A stretch of 64,000 nucleotides of DNA from Streptosporangium lutulentum (GTDB taxonomy: Bacteria; Actinomycetota; Actinomycetes; Streptosporangiales; Streptosporangiaceae), in NCBI RefSeq assembly GCF_030811455.1, contig NZ_JAUSQU010000001.1, forward strand, positions 4,526,001 to 4,590,000. The letters run 5' to 3'. Positions 1 to 8,450 of the stretch are shown here, in pieces; positions within the stretch are counted from its first letter, which is position 1, and each line of letters begins with the position of its first letter. The notes under the pieces are model-generated. The model worked only from the letters and a program-made list of their open reading frames with translations. It did not search any database and had not been told where the DNA came from. Both the position numbers and the translations under genes were made by a program.

Positions 1-190
1 TCGCCGCGCGAACGGTTCTCTCCACGGCATCCGGCGCCGGAGCGTGTTCGCACTGTGGCGTTCCCCATACCGGGGACTTCGGGCCGAAGTGCGCTTTTGG
101 CGCATCCGGCCCGGTAGCCTTCCCACCATGCCCCCACGCCGCCGCCCCGCCTCACCCAACACCTCGACCGCTCCGCTGCGAGATCTGGCC

Positions 191-694
191 ATGCCCGCGC
201 AGTCGCCGCCGGTCCCGCTCGACGACGTGGACAGGCAGATACTCGTGTTGCTCAGCAAGGACTCCCGGCGCTCCCAGCGGGCGCTGGCCCGTGAGCTGGG
301 GATGTCCGCTCCCGCGGTCGGGGAGCGCATCGCACGCCTGGAGCGCCTCGGTGTGATCCGTGGGTACGGCGTCCACCTGGACTGGGTCGCGGCGGGTTTC
401 CCCATGACGGTGTATCTGACGATCACAGCCGTTCAGGGCTACCAGCAGAGGGACCTCGTCGAGAAGCTCGCCCTCATTCCCGAGCTGGAGGGGCTCGACA
501 TCGTCACCGGCGCGATCGACCTGCTCGCCCGGCTCCGGGTCCGTGATCACTTGCATCTGCGGCAGCTGCTCATGGAGCGCGTCTGGCAGATCGAGGGCGT
601 GCAACGTACCGAGACGTCGCTGAGCCTGGTGGAGGTCGGGCCGAAGAACCTGGTGGCCGAGCTGCTGTCGGACCCCTCCGGCGACCCGGCCTGA
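191..694 (+). CDS. Lrp/AsnC-family transcriptional regulator
   Basis: A 167-residue protein with the two domains of the feast/famine family. An N-terminal winged helix-turn-helix lies at about residues 8-62, opening with the family signature DDVDRQILVLLSKD and including LARELGMSAPAVGERIARL. It is followed by a RAM/AsnC ligand-binding domain at about 75-150. Family members sense amino acids and control amino-acid uptake or catabolism. I chose the ATG at 191 because it sits a normal distance before the helix-turn-helix; in-frame ATGs at 44 and 128 would add a basic, non-conserved tail, and none has a convincing Shine-Dalgarno. It converges on the methylaspartate-type catabolic operon and is the nearest candidate regulator for it, which is inference from position. 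Confidence 0.85.
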   Translation: MPAQSPPVPLDDVDRQILVLLSKDSRRSQRALARELGMSAPAVGERIARLERLGVIRGYGVHLDWVAAGFPMTVYLTITAVQGYQQRDLVEKLALIPELEGLDIVTGAIDLLARLRVRDHLHLRQLLMERVWQIEGVQRTETSLSLVEVGPKNLVAELLSDPSGDPA

Positions 695-760
695 GAGGCG
701 GGCCGCCTCGACCCAGACCGGGAGCCGGGCCGCCTCGACCCAGACCGAGAGGCGGGCCGC
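695..760. repeat. Direct repeat just after the Lrp stop codon
   Basis: A 21-base core beginning gggccgcctcgaccc occurs at 700-720 and again at 727-747 (27-base offset). A third partial copy (gaggcgggccgc) is at 749-760 and merges into the hairpin that separates the two convergent genes. The first copy starts directly after the TGA of the regulator. Confidence 0.7.
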
Positions 761-774
761 ACCGGCGGCCCGCC
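751..774. terminator. Hairpin between convergent genes
   Basis: A perfect 10-base stem ggcgggccgc / gcggcccgcc with loop accg lies between the stop codons of the Lrp gene and the leftward maoC-type gene. There is no T-tract, as is usual in high-GC actinomycetes. It could serve both directions. Confidence 0.6.
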
Positions 775-799
775 CTGAGATGTCCGGACCGGCCGGCGG

Positions 800-1297
800 T
801 CACCCGCCGGTCATCGGTCCCTGCACGGGCCCGAAGCCTCGCCGGTAGACCATCACCGTCCGGCTGAAGGTGATGACGACCGTCCCGTCCTGATTGGTGC
901 CCGTGGTCCGCACGGTGACGATTCCGACCTCCGGCCGGGAACGCGACTCCCGGAGCGCGAGCACCTCCGACGACGAGTAGACCGTGTCGCCCTCGAACAG
1001 GGGATTCGGCAGCCGCACCTCGTCCCAGCCCAGGTTCGCCATCACGTTGTAGGAGACGTCGTTGACCGACTGCCCGGTCACGAGCGCGATCGTGAAGGCG
1101 GAGTTGACGAGCGGCCGCCCGAACCCGGTCTGCGCCGCGTAGTGCGCGTCGAAGTGGACCCGGGCGGTGTTCTGCGTGAGCAGGGTGAACCAGATGTTGT
1201 CCGTCTGCGTGACCGTGCGCCCGAGCCCGTGCCGGTACACGTCACCGACCTCGAAGTCCTCGAAGTAACGGCCCTGCCATCCCTCGCGTACGGTCAT
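800..1297 (-). CDS. MaoC-family hot-dog hydratase (candidate mesaconyl-CoA hydratase)
   Basis: A 165-residue single hot-dog-fold enoyl-CoA hydratase. The central stretch with RVHFDAHYA, then GFGRPLVNS, matches the MaoC active-site helix region. Relatives of this type hydrate mesaconyl-CoA to beta-methylmalyl-CoA, or similar branched enoyl-CoAs. It is the last gene of the operon. Its ATG follows the CaiB stop by one base, and a strong Shine-Dalgarno (gggggagga) lies inside the end of that gene. Methylaspartate ammonia-lyase and a CoA-transferase directly upstream make mesaconyl-CoA the most likely substrate. The family is clear; the substrate is inference. Confidence 0.88.
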   Translation of the reverse strand: MTVREGWQGRYFEDFEVGDVYRHGLGRTVTQTDNIWFTLLTQNTARVHFDAHYAAQTGFGRPLVNSAFTIALVTGQSVNDVSYNVMANLGWDEVRLPNPLFEGDTVYSSSEVLALRESRSRPEVGIVTVRTTGTNQDGTVVITFSRTVMVYRRGFGPVQGPMTGG

Positions 1298-1298
1298 G

Positions 1299-2486
1299 TC
1301 AGTCCTCCCCCTCGCGCAGTCGCCTGATGCGCTCCGCGTCGTAACCGAGCACCTCGGTGAGGACGTAGTCGGCGTCCTCGTCGCGCCGGGGACCGCGTCT
1401 GTACCGGCGCTCGTCCGAACCCACCCTCAGCGGGCTCGCCACCTGCCGCACGGTTCCGAAATAGGGGTGTTCGGTCTCGACGACCATGCCCCGGGCGATC
1501 GTGTGTGGATCCCGCAGGGCCTGCGCCACCGTGTTCACGGGCCCGCACGGCACCCCGGCCGCCCGGAGAAGGCCCAGCCAGTGCTCGCTCGTGCCGGAGG
1601 CGAACACCGCCTCCAGCTCGGCCAGCAGGGTCGCGGCGTTCTCCCTGCGGGCGGCGAAGTCACGGTATCGGGGGTCGTCCGGCCACTCCGGATGCCCGAG
1701 CGTCTCGGCGAGCCGCCGGAAGAACTTCTCCTTCGGGCAGGCCACCACCAGCCAGCCGTCCCCCGTGGGGAAGGCCTGGAAGGGAACGAGCGACGGGTGA
1801 GCCGAGTGGCGGGTCCGCTTGGGCTCGAAGTCGCCGTTGAGCTGCCAGGCGGCCGGATAGGTCAGCATCGAGATCGCCGTGTCGAACAGGCTGATGTCGC
1901 AGTCGGCGCCGACCCCGTCGCGCCGCGCGGCGTGCAGTGCGGCCAGGATCGACGCCGCCGCCACCAGCCCGCCCGAATAGTCCACCAGCGAGAGGCCGGA
2001 TTTGGTGGGCGGTCCCCCGGGCTCGCCGGTGATGTCCATCCAGCCGGCCATGCCCTGCAGCACGTAGTCGTACCCGGGCTCCGCGCTGCGCGGCCCCGTC
2101 ATCCCGAAGCCGCTGAGCGAGCTGCACACGATCGCGGGATTGAGGTGTTTGAGGTCGTCGTAGCGGATCCTCAGCTTGGCCGGGACGTCCCCCCTCAGGT
2201 TCGAGTGCACCACGTCGCTGACCCTCACCAGGTCCTCGAACACGGCACGGCCCTGGGGCGTGGAGATGTCGAGGCCGAGACTTCGCTTGTTGCGGTTGAA
2301 CGTCTCGAAGAACAGGCTGTCCTCGCCGTGCTGTTCGGGAACCACGTACCGCCCGACGTCCCCGCCGGTCGAGGGATCCTCGATCTTGATGACCTCGGCG
2401 CCGAGGTCCGCCAGGTGCACGCTGCCGAACGGCCCGGCGCCGTACTGCTCGATCGCGATGATCCGGACATCCGACAACGGCGTCAC
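1299..2486 (-). CDS. CaiB/BaiF-family CoA-transferase (candidate mesaconate CoA-transferase)
   Basis: A 395-residue family III CoA-transferase. The N-terminal Rossmann part (HLADLGAEVIKIEDP) and the catalytic aspartate in GLSLVDYSGG are present; with the GTG start this Asp is residue 169, the same number as in formyl-CoA transferase. These enzymes move CoA between carboxylates through an aspartyl-CoA thioester. The GTG start overlaps the stop of the upstream ammonia-lyase gene by four bases (GTGA); a longer reading frame upstream is only the shadow of that gene. Since the preceding enzyme should yield mesaconate and the following one is a MaoC hydratase, the acceptor is probably mesaconate, with succinyl-CoA or acetyl-CoA as possible donors. 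A second, distinct CaiB-type gene lies in the divergent operon. Confidence 0.9.
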   Translation of the reverse strand: MTPLSDVRIIAIEQYGAGPFGSVHLADLGAEVIKIEDPSTGGDVGRYVVPEQHGEDSLFFETFNRNKRSLGLDISTPQGRAVFEDLVRVSDVVHSNLRGDVPAKLRIRYDDLKHLNPAIVCSSLSGFGMTGPRSAEPGYDYVLQGMAGWMDITGEPGGPPTKSGLSLVDYSGGLVAAASILAALHAARRDGVGADCDISLFDTAISMLTYPAAWQLNGDFEPKRTRHSAHPSLVPFQAFPTGDGWLVVACPKEKFFRRLAETLGHPEWPDDPRYRDFAARRENAATLLAELEAVFASGTSEHWLGLLRAAGVPCGPVNTVAQALRDPHTIARGMVVETEHPYFGTVRQVASPLRVGSDERRYRRGPRRDEDADYVLTEVLGYDAERIRRLREGED

Positions 2487-3742
2487 GGCAGCACCGTCTC
2501 CCCGGGACGGCGTGCCGCCGCGATCGCCGCCACCCGTGCCATCTCGTTCCCCACGATCATCAGTCCTTCGTCGACTCCCATGCCGGGCTTGGCGAGCACC
2601 TGCCCGGCCGCGCACGCCATGGCCACATTGGCGCTGACCTGCGCCGAACGGTCCGTCTCGTTACATGTTCCCCCGCAGTACGCGACGAGACCCCGATCGC
2701 GGACCAGCAGCAGCGCCTCAATGACGTTGTTGACCCCACCGAGGTCCGGCGTCTTGACGTGGATCACGTCGGCGGCGCCCCGGTCGACGAACATCTTGAT
2801 GTCCTCAAGGGTGTTGCACCACTCGTCGACGGCGATCTTCACCTGCGAGCCCGTCCGCCGGAGGGCGGCCCGGAGCCGCACGTAGGTCTCGATCTGGGCC
2901 TCCCGGCCCCCGGCGTCGATCGGATGCTCGACGACCAGCTCGTACGGGCCGGCGACCTCTCCGAGACGGGCGAGGTAACCGGCGACCGCGTCGACGTCAC
3001 CGCCGAAGACCAGCCCCACGGTGCCGTAGGTGTCGAAATGCAGCCTGGGGACGTACGCGCTGTCGGGGCGCAACCGGCCGATCCTGTCCACCAGCCACCG
3101 CAGATAGTCCTCGAGAAGCTCTCCCCGGTCTCCCAGCTTGGCCTCGTTGTTGAACAGGCCGTGCGGCAGCACGTCCACCTGTTTGAGGATCATCTTCTCC
3201 GCGTTGCCGTACCGGTCGTCGCCGGTCTGCGCGAACATCGGCACCGGCTTGAGGTCCGCGCCGGTCGAGTACTCGTCCCGTACGACCTCGGCCATCGTGA
3301 GCCGCCGGCTCTGCGCGACCGCGTCGAGCACCGCCTGGGTCACGCCGTACCGGATGGCCGTGTGCAGCGGGCCGGAGGCGCCGTGGCAGGCATCCACCCG
3401 CCCGGCCAGCTCGCGGAACGAGCCGAGCTCGGCGCCGACCAGCAACGGCCTCAGGTGTTCCTCGACGTCCCGGCGGGCCGCCTCCGCGCTGAAGAGCGGG
3501 TCGCGACCGCCGGCGCCGCTGTACTGCACGGCGGCGCAGTCACCGTGGGCGACCGAGCCGTCTTCGAGCAGCAGCAGCACCGACAGCGCCTCGCCGGCCT
3601 GCCGGATCGCGGAGAAGCCCGGCGTGATCGGGATGCCCGAGTAGGCGAAGCCGTCGTGTTCGGCACCGGCCCTGATGGCCGCCTGGTCGTCGGCGAAGAA
3701 TCCGGTGCGGACCGGCTGGGTGAGGACTTCGACGATTCTCAT
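2483..3742 (-). CDS. Methylaspartate ammonia-lyase (EC 4.3.1.2 family)
   Basis: A 419-residue enolase-superfamily protein closely matching clostridial methylaspartate ammonia-lyase (413 residues). It converts L-threo-3-methylaspartate to mesaconate and ammonia. The mechanistic residues are all visible: His194 (in LPHGLFN), the metal ligands Asp237 (LHFDTYG), Glu272 (VEHPIDAG) and Asp306 (VDEWCNT), and the catalytic Lys330 (HVKTPDLGG). The GGTCNETDRSAQ segment near residue 360 is also family-specific. The ATG overlaps the upstream peptidase stop (ATGA). In fermenting bacteria the enzyme works after glutamate mutase, but no mutase is in this window. Here it follows a peptide importer and two peptidases and precedes CaiB and MaoC enzymes, which suggests catabolism of methylaspartate released from an imported compound. 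Confidence 0.93.
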   Translation of the reverse strand: MRIVEVLTQPVRTGFFADDQAAIRAGAEHDGFAYSGIPITPGFSAIRQAGEALSVLLLLEDGSVAHGDCAAVQYSGAGGRDPLFSAEAARRDVEEHLRPLLVGAELGSFRELAGRVDACHGASGPLHTAIRYGVTQAVLDAVAQSRRLTMAEVVRDEYSTGADLKPVPMFAQTGDDRYGNAEKMILKQVDVLPHGLFNNEAKLGDRGELLEDYLRWLVDRIGRLRPDSAYVPRLHFDTYGTVGLVFGGDVDAVAGYLARLGEVAGPYELVVEHPIDAGGREAQIETYVRLRAALRRTGSQVKIAVDEWCNTLEDIKMFVDRGAADVIHVKTPDLGGVNNVIEALLLVRDRGLVAYCGGTCNETDRSAQVSANVAMACAAGQVLAKPGMGVDEGLMIVGNEMARVAAIAAARRPGETVLP

Positions 3743-4563
3743 TCGACGAGGCCCCTGCACAGCAGGACGACGGTGATGAACGTCTGATAGACCCGCAGCG
3801 GATCGTCGCCGGTGATGCTCGCCGAGAGGTCACCGGTCCGCTCGACCCCGGCGATCCTGCACGCCAGCTCGCAGTAGTCGCTGCTGCGGAAGGAGATGCC
3901 CAGGGTGACGGGGAGGCCGATGGCCGTCTGCCTCGCGGTGGGGAGATCCTCGATGGCGGACCGGGCCTGCTCACGGATCAGGTCCCTGGCCTCCGCCGGG
4001 TGCAGCGATTCCGCGGAGAACCGGGAGATCGACCTCTTCACGACCGCGGCCTTGATCCCCGGGCAGAACCGCTCGGTCTCCTCGGCGGTCGTCGCGTCGC
4101 CGGTGACCAGCACGATCGGCACCTGGTAGGCGGCCGACACCAGGGAGTTGATGCCGGCCTCGCCCGCGACGACGCCGTTGACGGTGACCTCGGCGAACGC
4201 GAGCGGGAAGTAGGTGTGCGACAGAACCGAGCCCTTGCTGCCCATCGAGCCGTGATAGGACACCAGGAAGATCGCGTCGAAGCTCGCGTCGAGCCCCTGC
4301 ATCATGTACATCGGCTTGTACCGGCCGGACAGATAACCGGCCCGCCCGGCGAGCGCGTCCGGTTTCAGGTTGGCCATCTTCGAATGCGAGTCGTTGACCA
4401 GGAACTCGGTGGCGCCGGCCTGCATCGCGCCTTCGATGGCGGCGTTGATCTCACCGGTCAGCAGCTCGGTGTAGTACGGGTACTGTGCCCCTCCGGCGAC
4501 GCACTGGTCCCAGTCGACGACGCCGGCGGTGCCCTCCATGTCGGAGGAGATGTAGATCTTCAC
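3739..4563 (-). CDS. M55 D-aminopeptidase (DppA type)
   Basis: A 274-residue protein, the same length as Bacillus subtilis DppA, a zinc D-aminopeptidase that removes N-terminal D-amino acids from small peptides. The zinc ligands are in register: Asp8 and Glu10 in SSDMEG, His60 in VNDSH, His104 in VSYHGS, and Glu135 in VAGEAG; His116 fits the catalytic histidine. The GTG start overlaps the preceding gene's stop (GTGA) and has a gaggag Shine-Dalgarno. No signal peptide is visible, so it should act in the cytoplasm on peptides brought in by the adjacent ABC importer. Its exact substrate here is unknown. Confidence 0.9.
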   Translation of the reverse strand: MKIYISSDMEGTAGVVDWDQCVAGGAQYPYYTELLTGEINAAIEGAMQAGATEFLVNDSHSKMANLKPDALAGRAGYLSGRYKPMYMMQGLDASFDAIFLVSYHGSMGSKGSVLSHTYFPLAFAEVTVNGVVAGEAGINSLVSAAYQVPIVLVTGDATTAEETERFCPGIKAAVVKRSISRFSAESLHPAEARDLIREQARSAIEDLPTARQTAIGLPVTLGISFRSSDYCELACRIAGVERTGDLSASITGDDPLRVYQTFITVVLLCRGLVE

Positions 4564-5507
4564 AGCATGCTCCTCGGGTGGAACTCGGGCTCGGTGGAGG
4601 ACTCGGTCATCACCACGTAGACGGAACCGGTCTGGCCCGCCGCCGCGCCGTGCCGCCCGTCCGGGGTGAGGGCCAGGCAGCGCAGTTCGGCGCGGTATTC
4701 GTCCGGCAGGGTCGCCGCGTCGGCCAGCATCGCCAGGCACGCCTCCGAGGGATCGAGCCCGCGAGCCAGGTCGGCGACGATGCCGCGGGCTCCGAGGGCG
4801 CGCATGCTCAGCTCCCCGCGGCCGGTGCAGGCCGCTCCGCCGTACCGCACGTCGGCGTAGTTTCCGGCGCCGGGGAGGGCCGAGTCTCCCACTCTTCCCG
4901 GATATTTCCATGGATAGCCGCTGGTGGACACGCCCACGACCAGTTCACCCGAGGAGTCCAGCGCCAGGATGTTGATGGTCCCCCACGGTCCGTCATGCGG
5001 CGCGAGGCGGTTGACCAGGTCCAGCGCGGTCTTCCTGTACAGCTCGTCGCCGGCCTGGGCCGCGGTTCGCTCACCCTCGACGGACTCGTCCGACGGTTGC
5101 AGAGCCGCCAGGAAGAGCTTCCTGGACTCCTCCGTCAGCAGTTCCGCCCGTTCGAACCCGTTCTCCTCGGCGAACAGCTCGGCGCCCGGGCCGACGAGCA
5201 GGCTGTGCTGCGGCAGCCGCTCCAGCACGGCCCGTGCGATCGAGATGGGATTGGGAAACCCCTTCACCGCTCCCACCGCGCCGAAGGCCCTGCTCGAACC
5301 GATCATCAGTGACGCGTCGAGTTCCACCACGCCCTGCGCGTTCGGCAGTCCGCCGGTCCCGACGTAGTGGTCGTCCAGGTTGTCCTCGCATCGTCGCAAA
5401 CCGGCCTCGACGGCGTCCAGGGCGGAACCCCCGCGGGCGAGGATCTCCATCGCCGCTGGAAGACCCGCCTCGCTCCGCTCGCTGCCGATGACGATGGCGC
5501 CGCTCAC
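4560..5507 (-). CDS. Ntn-hydrolase of the N4-glycosylasparaginase / isoaspartyl peptidase family
   Basis: A 315-residue member of the T2 threonine hydrolases. These precursors self-cleave before a threonine that becomes the nucleophile; here the site is between Gly176 and Thr177 in HDGPWGTINI. Downstream motifs GVSTSGYPWKYPGRVGDS and GAGNYAD are family hallmarks. Family members hydrolyse beta-linked asparaginyl or isoaspartyl bonds, or N-acetylglucosaminyl-asparagine. The GTG start overlaps the ABC gene's stop by four bases. Sitting between a peptide importer and a D-aminopeptidase, with methylaspartate ammonia-lyase two genes on, it may cleave an isoaspartyl-type linkage; that role is inference. 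No signal peptide is seen. Confidence 0.87.
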   Translation of the reverse strand: MSGAIVIGSERSEAGLPAAMEILARGGSALDAVEAGLRRCEDNLDDHYVGTGGLPNAQGVVELDASLMIGSSRAFGAVGAVKGFPNPISIARAVLERLPQHSLLVGPGAELFAEENGFERAELLTEESRKLFLAALQPSDESVEGERTAAQAGDELYRKTALDLVNRLAPHDGPWGTINILALDSSGELVVGVSTSGYPWKYPGRVGDSALPGAGNYADVRYGGAACTGRGELSMRALGARGIVADLARGLDPSEACLAMLADAATLPDEYRAELRCLALTPDGRHGAAAGQTGSVYVVMTESSTEPEFHPRSML

Positions 5508-6556
5508 GCGACCACTCCTTTGCGTCCGGCCACGTGGACACACGCGGCCGACCGGCCGCTGTCACGTGGGTCGATTATCAGGGACGGCTCGACGGCGCAC
5601 GCGGCGACGACGGCCGGACAACGGTCGGCGTAGCGGCACGGACTGGTTCCGCCGCGTGCCGCCGACTCGGCGATCTCCGCCAGTACCGGGTTCTCGCCGG
5701 CCTTCTCGGCGCCGCTCTCGGCGGCGGCCGCCGCCACGTCCGTCACGGCGTCGCCCGCTCCGGCGAGCCTCGGGACCGAGCCGATGAGCAGCTTGGTGTA
5801 CGGATGGACGGGGTCGTCGAAAAGGGTCTCGGTCTCACCGGTCTCGACGATGCGGCCCCGGTACATCACCGCGGTCCGGTCGCTGATCTGCCGTACGACC
5901 GCCATGTTGTGCGAGACGAAGATGACCGACAGGTGGAGCGTCTCCTGGAGATCGGTGAGCAGGTTGATGATGTTGGCCTGCACCGAGACGTCGAGGGCCG
6001 ACACCGGTTCGTCGGCGATCAGCACCGTCGGCTCCAGCGCCAGCGCGCGGGCGATGCCCACCCGCTGCCGCTGCCCGCCGGAGAACTGCCGCGGCCGCTG
6101 CTTCAGGGCCCGCTCGGGCAGGCCGACCAGGTGCATCAGCTCCCGGTTGCGCTCGTCCACCTTGTTCCGCGGGACCAGTTTGTGGAACTTGAGCAACTCC
6201 GACAGCGTCTGCTCGACGGTCATCCGGGGGTTGAGCGAGCTGAACGGATCCTGGAACACCATCTGTATGGCGAGCCGCTGGGCCCGGGTCCGCTTCGCCT
6301 GCACGAGTTCGCCGTCGTAGCGGATCGTGCCGGCGGTGGGACTGTACAGACCGACGAGAGAGCGGGCCAGAGTGGACTTGCCACAGCCTGACTCGCCGAC
6401 CAGCCCGAGCGTCTCCCCCTTGTGCAGAACGAGGTCCACACCGTCGACGGCGCGGTTCACCACCGGCTTCTTGCCGAAGAGCCGGTCGGTGACCGATACG
6501 GGAGGGGTGAAGTGCCTGGCCAGGCCTTCGACTGAGAGGATCTCGTTTCCCGCCAT
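5504..6556 (-). CDS. Peptide ABC transporter ATPase (DppF/OppF type)
   Basis: A 350-residue ATPase with Walker A GESGCGKST, signature LSGGQ-type FSGGQRQRVGIARAL, Walker B VLIADEP, and the C-terminal oligopeptide-transporter extension with spaced cysteines (CRYADRCPAVVAAC) typical of DppD/OppF proteins. It energises peptide import with the neighbouring ATPase and two permeases. The ATG overlaps the upstream gene's TGA by one base (TGATG). A poorly conserved upstream extension that stays open was not used as start. Confidence 0.93.
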   Translation of the reverse strand: MAGNEILSVEGLARHFTPPVSVTDRLFGKKPVVNRAVDGVDLVLHKGETLGLVGESGCGKSTLARSLVGLYSPTAGTIRYDGELVQAKRTRAQRLAIQMVFQDPFSSLNPRMTVEQTLSELLKFHKLVPRNKVDERNRELMHLVGLPERALKQRPRQFSGGQRQRVGIARALALEPTVLIADEPVSALDVSVQANIINLLTDLQETLHLSVIFVSHNMAVVRQISDRTAVMYRGRIVETGETETLFDDPVHPYTKLLIGSVPRLAGAGDAVTDVAAAAAESGAEKAGENPVLAEIAESAARGGTSPCRYADRCPAVVAACAVEPSLIIDPRDSGRSAACVHVAGRKGVVA

Positions 6557-7587
6557 CACTGCTGCCCCACCGTTTCCTCCGAGACCATCTCGGTCCAGCG
6601 CTCCGCGGTGTCGACACGCAGGCACGCGCTCTTGCGGATCACCGTGCCGGACGCCGATCCGACGGGTACCAGCGCCGGTTCCTCCCGGCGGCAGCGCTCT
6701 TCCACGAACGGGCACCGGGCGGCGAAGGAACATCCGACGAGGGCGTCGGTGAGGTCGGGCGGCTGCCCGTGGATGGTCAGCAACCGGGCGACCCGGCGGT
6801 CCGGATCGGGCACCGAGCGCAGCAACGAGAACGTGTACGGGTGCTTGGGCTCGGCGATCAGGTCGAGCAGGGTGCCCGACTCCACGACCTTGCCCGCGTA
6901 CATGACATAGAGCCGCGAACAGGTCTGGCTGACCACGGCGAGATCATGACTTACCAGCAGAAGCCCGACGTTTTCCTCTTGTTTGAGCCGGCGCAGCACC
7001 CCGAGGACCTGAGCCTGGATCGTCACGTCGAGCGCGGTGGTCGGCTCGTCGGCGAGGATCAGCCGCGGCTTGGTGGACAGCGCGATCGCGATGCAGATCC
7101 GCTGGCGCATCCCGCCGGACAGCTCGTGGGGATAGAGCTGGTAACGGCGCTCGGGGTCGGGGATTCCGACCTCCGCCATGAGGTCGATCGCGACGGCCTT
7201 CGCCTCGCTGCGCGACTTGCCCAGCTTGCGCAGGGGCGCCTCGGCGATCTGGTCGCCGACGCGCATGACCGGGTTCAGCGCGGTCAGGGCGTCCTGGAAG
7301 ACCATGCTCATGGTCTCGGTCAGCCGGGTGTGCAGCTGCTTGGCCGGCAACCCGGTGACGTCCTCGCCGTCGATGAGCACGCTTCCGGAGACGATCCTGG
7401 CCGGACGCGGCAGCAGTCCGAGCAGCGCGCGCAGCGTCAGGCTCTTGCCCGAGCCCGATTCACCGACCAGTCCGACCGACTCCGCGACGCCGACCGAGAG
7501 CGACACCCCGCGGACCGCGTGCAACCGCCCATGCGGCATCGGGATGTCCACGTGCAGGTCGCGGACCTCTAGCAATGGCGCCGTCAT
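6556..7587 (-). CDS. Peptide ABC transporter ATPase (DppD/OppD type)
   Basis: A 343-residue ATPase paired with the DppF-type subunit. Walker A is GESGSGKSL, the signature [15 protein letters not shown] and Walker B LILADEP. The C-terminal part ends with the oligopeptide-transporter domain and its cysteines ([14 protein letters not shown]). The ATG start overlaps the upstream permease stop by four bases (ATGA), so the importer genes are translationally coupled. Confidence 0.93.
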   Translation of the reverse strand: MTAPLLEVRDLHVDIPMPHGRLHAVRGVSLSVGVAESVGLVGESGSGKSLTLRALLGLLPRPARIVSGSVLIDGEDVTGLPAKQLHTRLTETMSMVFQDALTALNPVMRVGDQIAEAPLRKLGKSRSEAKAVAIDLMAEVGIPDPERRYQLYPHELSGGMRQRICIAIALSTKPRLILADEPTTALDVTIQAQVLGVLRRLKQEENVGLLLVSHDLAVVSQTCSRLYVMYAGKVVESGTLLDLIAEPKHPYTFSLLRSVPDPDRRVARLLTIHGQPPDLTDALVGCSFAARCPFVEERCRREEPALVPVGSASGTVIRKSACLRVDTAERWTEMVSEETVGQQ

Positions 7588-8450
7588 TTGTTCGCCTTCT
7601 CCACGATGCCGTCCGCGATCAGCGCCAGTGCCAGGCCGGTGATAACGACCGCCAAGCCGGGAATCGTAGACATGTACCACTTATCCAAGATGAACTGCTG
7701 ACCTTCCTGGATCATCGTTCCCCAGTCGGGCGTGGGTGGCGGTACACCGAGGCCGAGGAAACCTAGGGTCACGATCGCCAGCAGGGTCAGCACGATGTCG
7801 CTCATCGAGAAGACGAACGCCTGCAGGACGACGTTGGGCAGCAGGTGCCGCAGCAGGATCCGCCACGTCGGCAGGCCGCTGGCCCTGGCCGCCATCGCGT
7901 ACTCCTGCTCTTTGGCGAGCAGCACCTGGCCGCGCACGATGCGGCAGTACGCCACCCAGCCGACAAGCGTGATCGCCGTGTAGATGCTCGTCGTCCCGGG
8001 GCCCATCGCGAACACCAGCGCGATCACCAGCACCAGGAAGGGGAAAGCGATCACCATGTCGACGACGCGGCTGATGACGGCGTCGACCCAGCCGCCGAAC
8101 CATCCCGCGATCAGGCCGAGCAGGCTGCCGATCACGAACGGTGAGATGACCGCCAGCACGCCGACCTTGAGGTCGACGCGCGCGCCGTAGAGCAGCCTGG
8201 AGAACACGTCGCGCCCGAACGCGTCGGTGCCGAGGATGTGATCTTTCGCACCGGGCGGGAGGAACGCGTCCGTGAGGTTCTGCTGGATCGGGTCGTAGCT
8301 CGTCAGCAGAGGCGCGCAGACCGCGCACAGCACGATGAGGGCGAACAGCACCAGGCCCGCCACCAGGGGAACGTTCCATCGCCCGCGCTTGCGCCGGGGC
8401 GTACCGGTGACCGCCGGCAGAGCGGGACCGACACTCGTCGCCGCGCTCAT
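7584..8450 (-). CDS. Peptide ABC transporter permease (DppC/OppC type)
   Basis: A 288-residue permease with the cytoplasmic N-terminus and the DppC signature around HILGTDAFGRDVFSRLL. About six membrane segments follow, and the EAA loop is visible as EYAMAARASGLPTWRILLRH. It forms the translocation channel with the DppB-type subunit. The ATG overlaps the upstream gene's stop (ATGA); longer upstream extensions belong to the overlapping permease in another frame. Confidence 0.92.
   Translation of the reverse strand: MSAATSVGPALPAVTGTPRRKRGRWNVPLVAGLVLFALIVLCAVCAPLLTSYDPIQQNLTDAFLPPGAKDHILGTDAFGRDVFSRLLYGARVDLKVGVLAVISPFVIGSLLGLIAGWFGGWVDAVISRVVDMVIAFPFLVLVIALVFAMGPGTTSIYTAITLVGWVAYCRIVRGQVLLAKEQEYAMAARASGLPTWRILLRHLLPNVVLQAFVFSMSDIVLTLLAIVTLGFLGLGVPPPTPDWGTMIQEGQQFILDKWYMSTIPGLAVVITGLALALIADGIVEKANK

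Noticed and set aside
1296-2885. Long rightward open frame opposite the CaiB and MAL genes
   Set aside because: It is the high-GC antisense shadow of two clearly conserved leftward enzymes, and has no domain or ribosome site.
3739-5507. Microcystinase (mlr-type) pathway
   Set aside because: No mlrA, mlrB or mlrC-like enzyme is present; only a loose conceptual similarity in substrate type is proposed.
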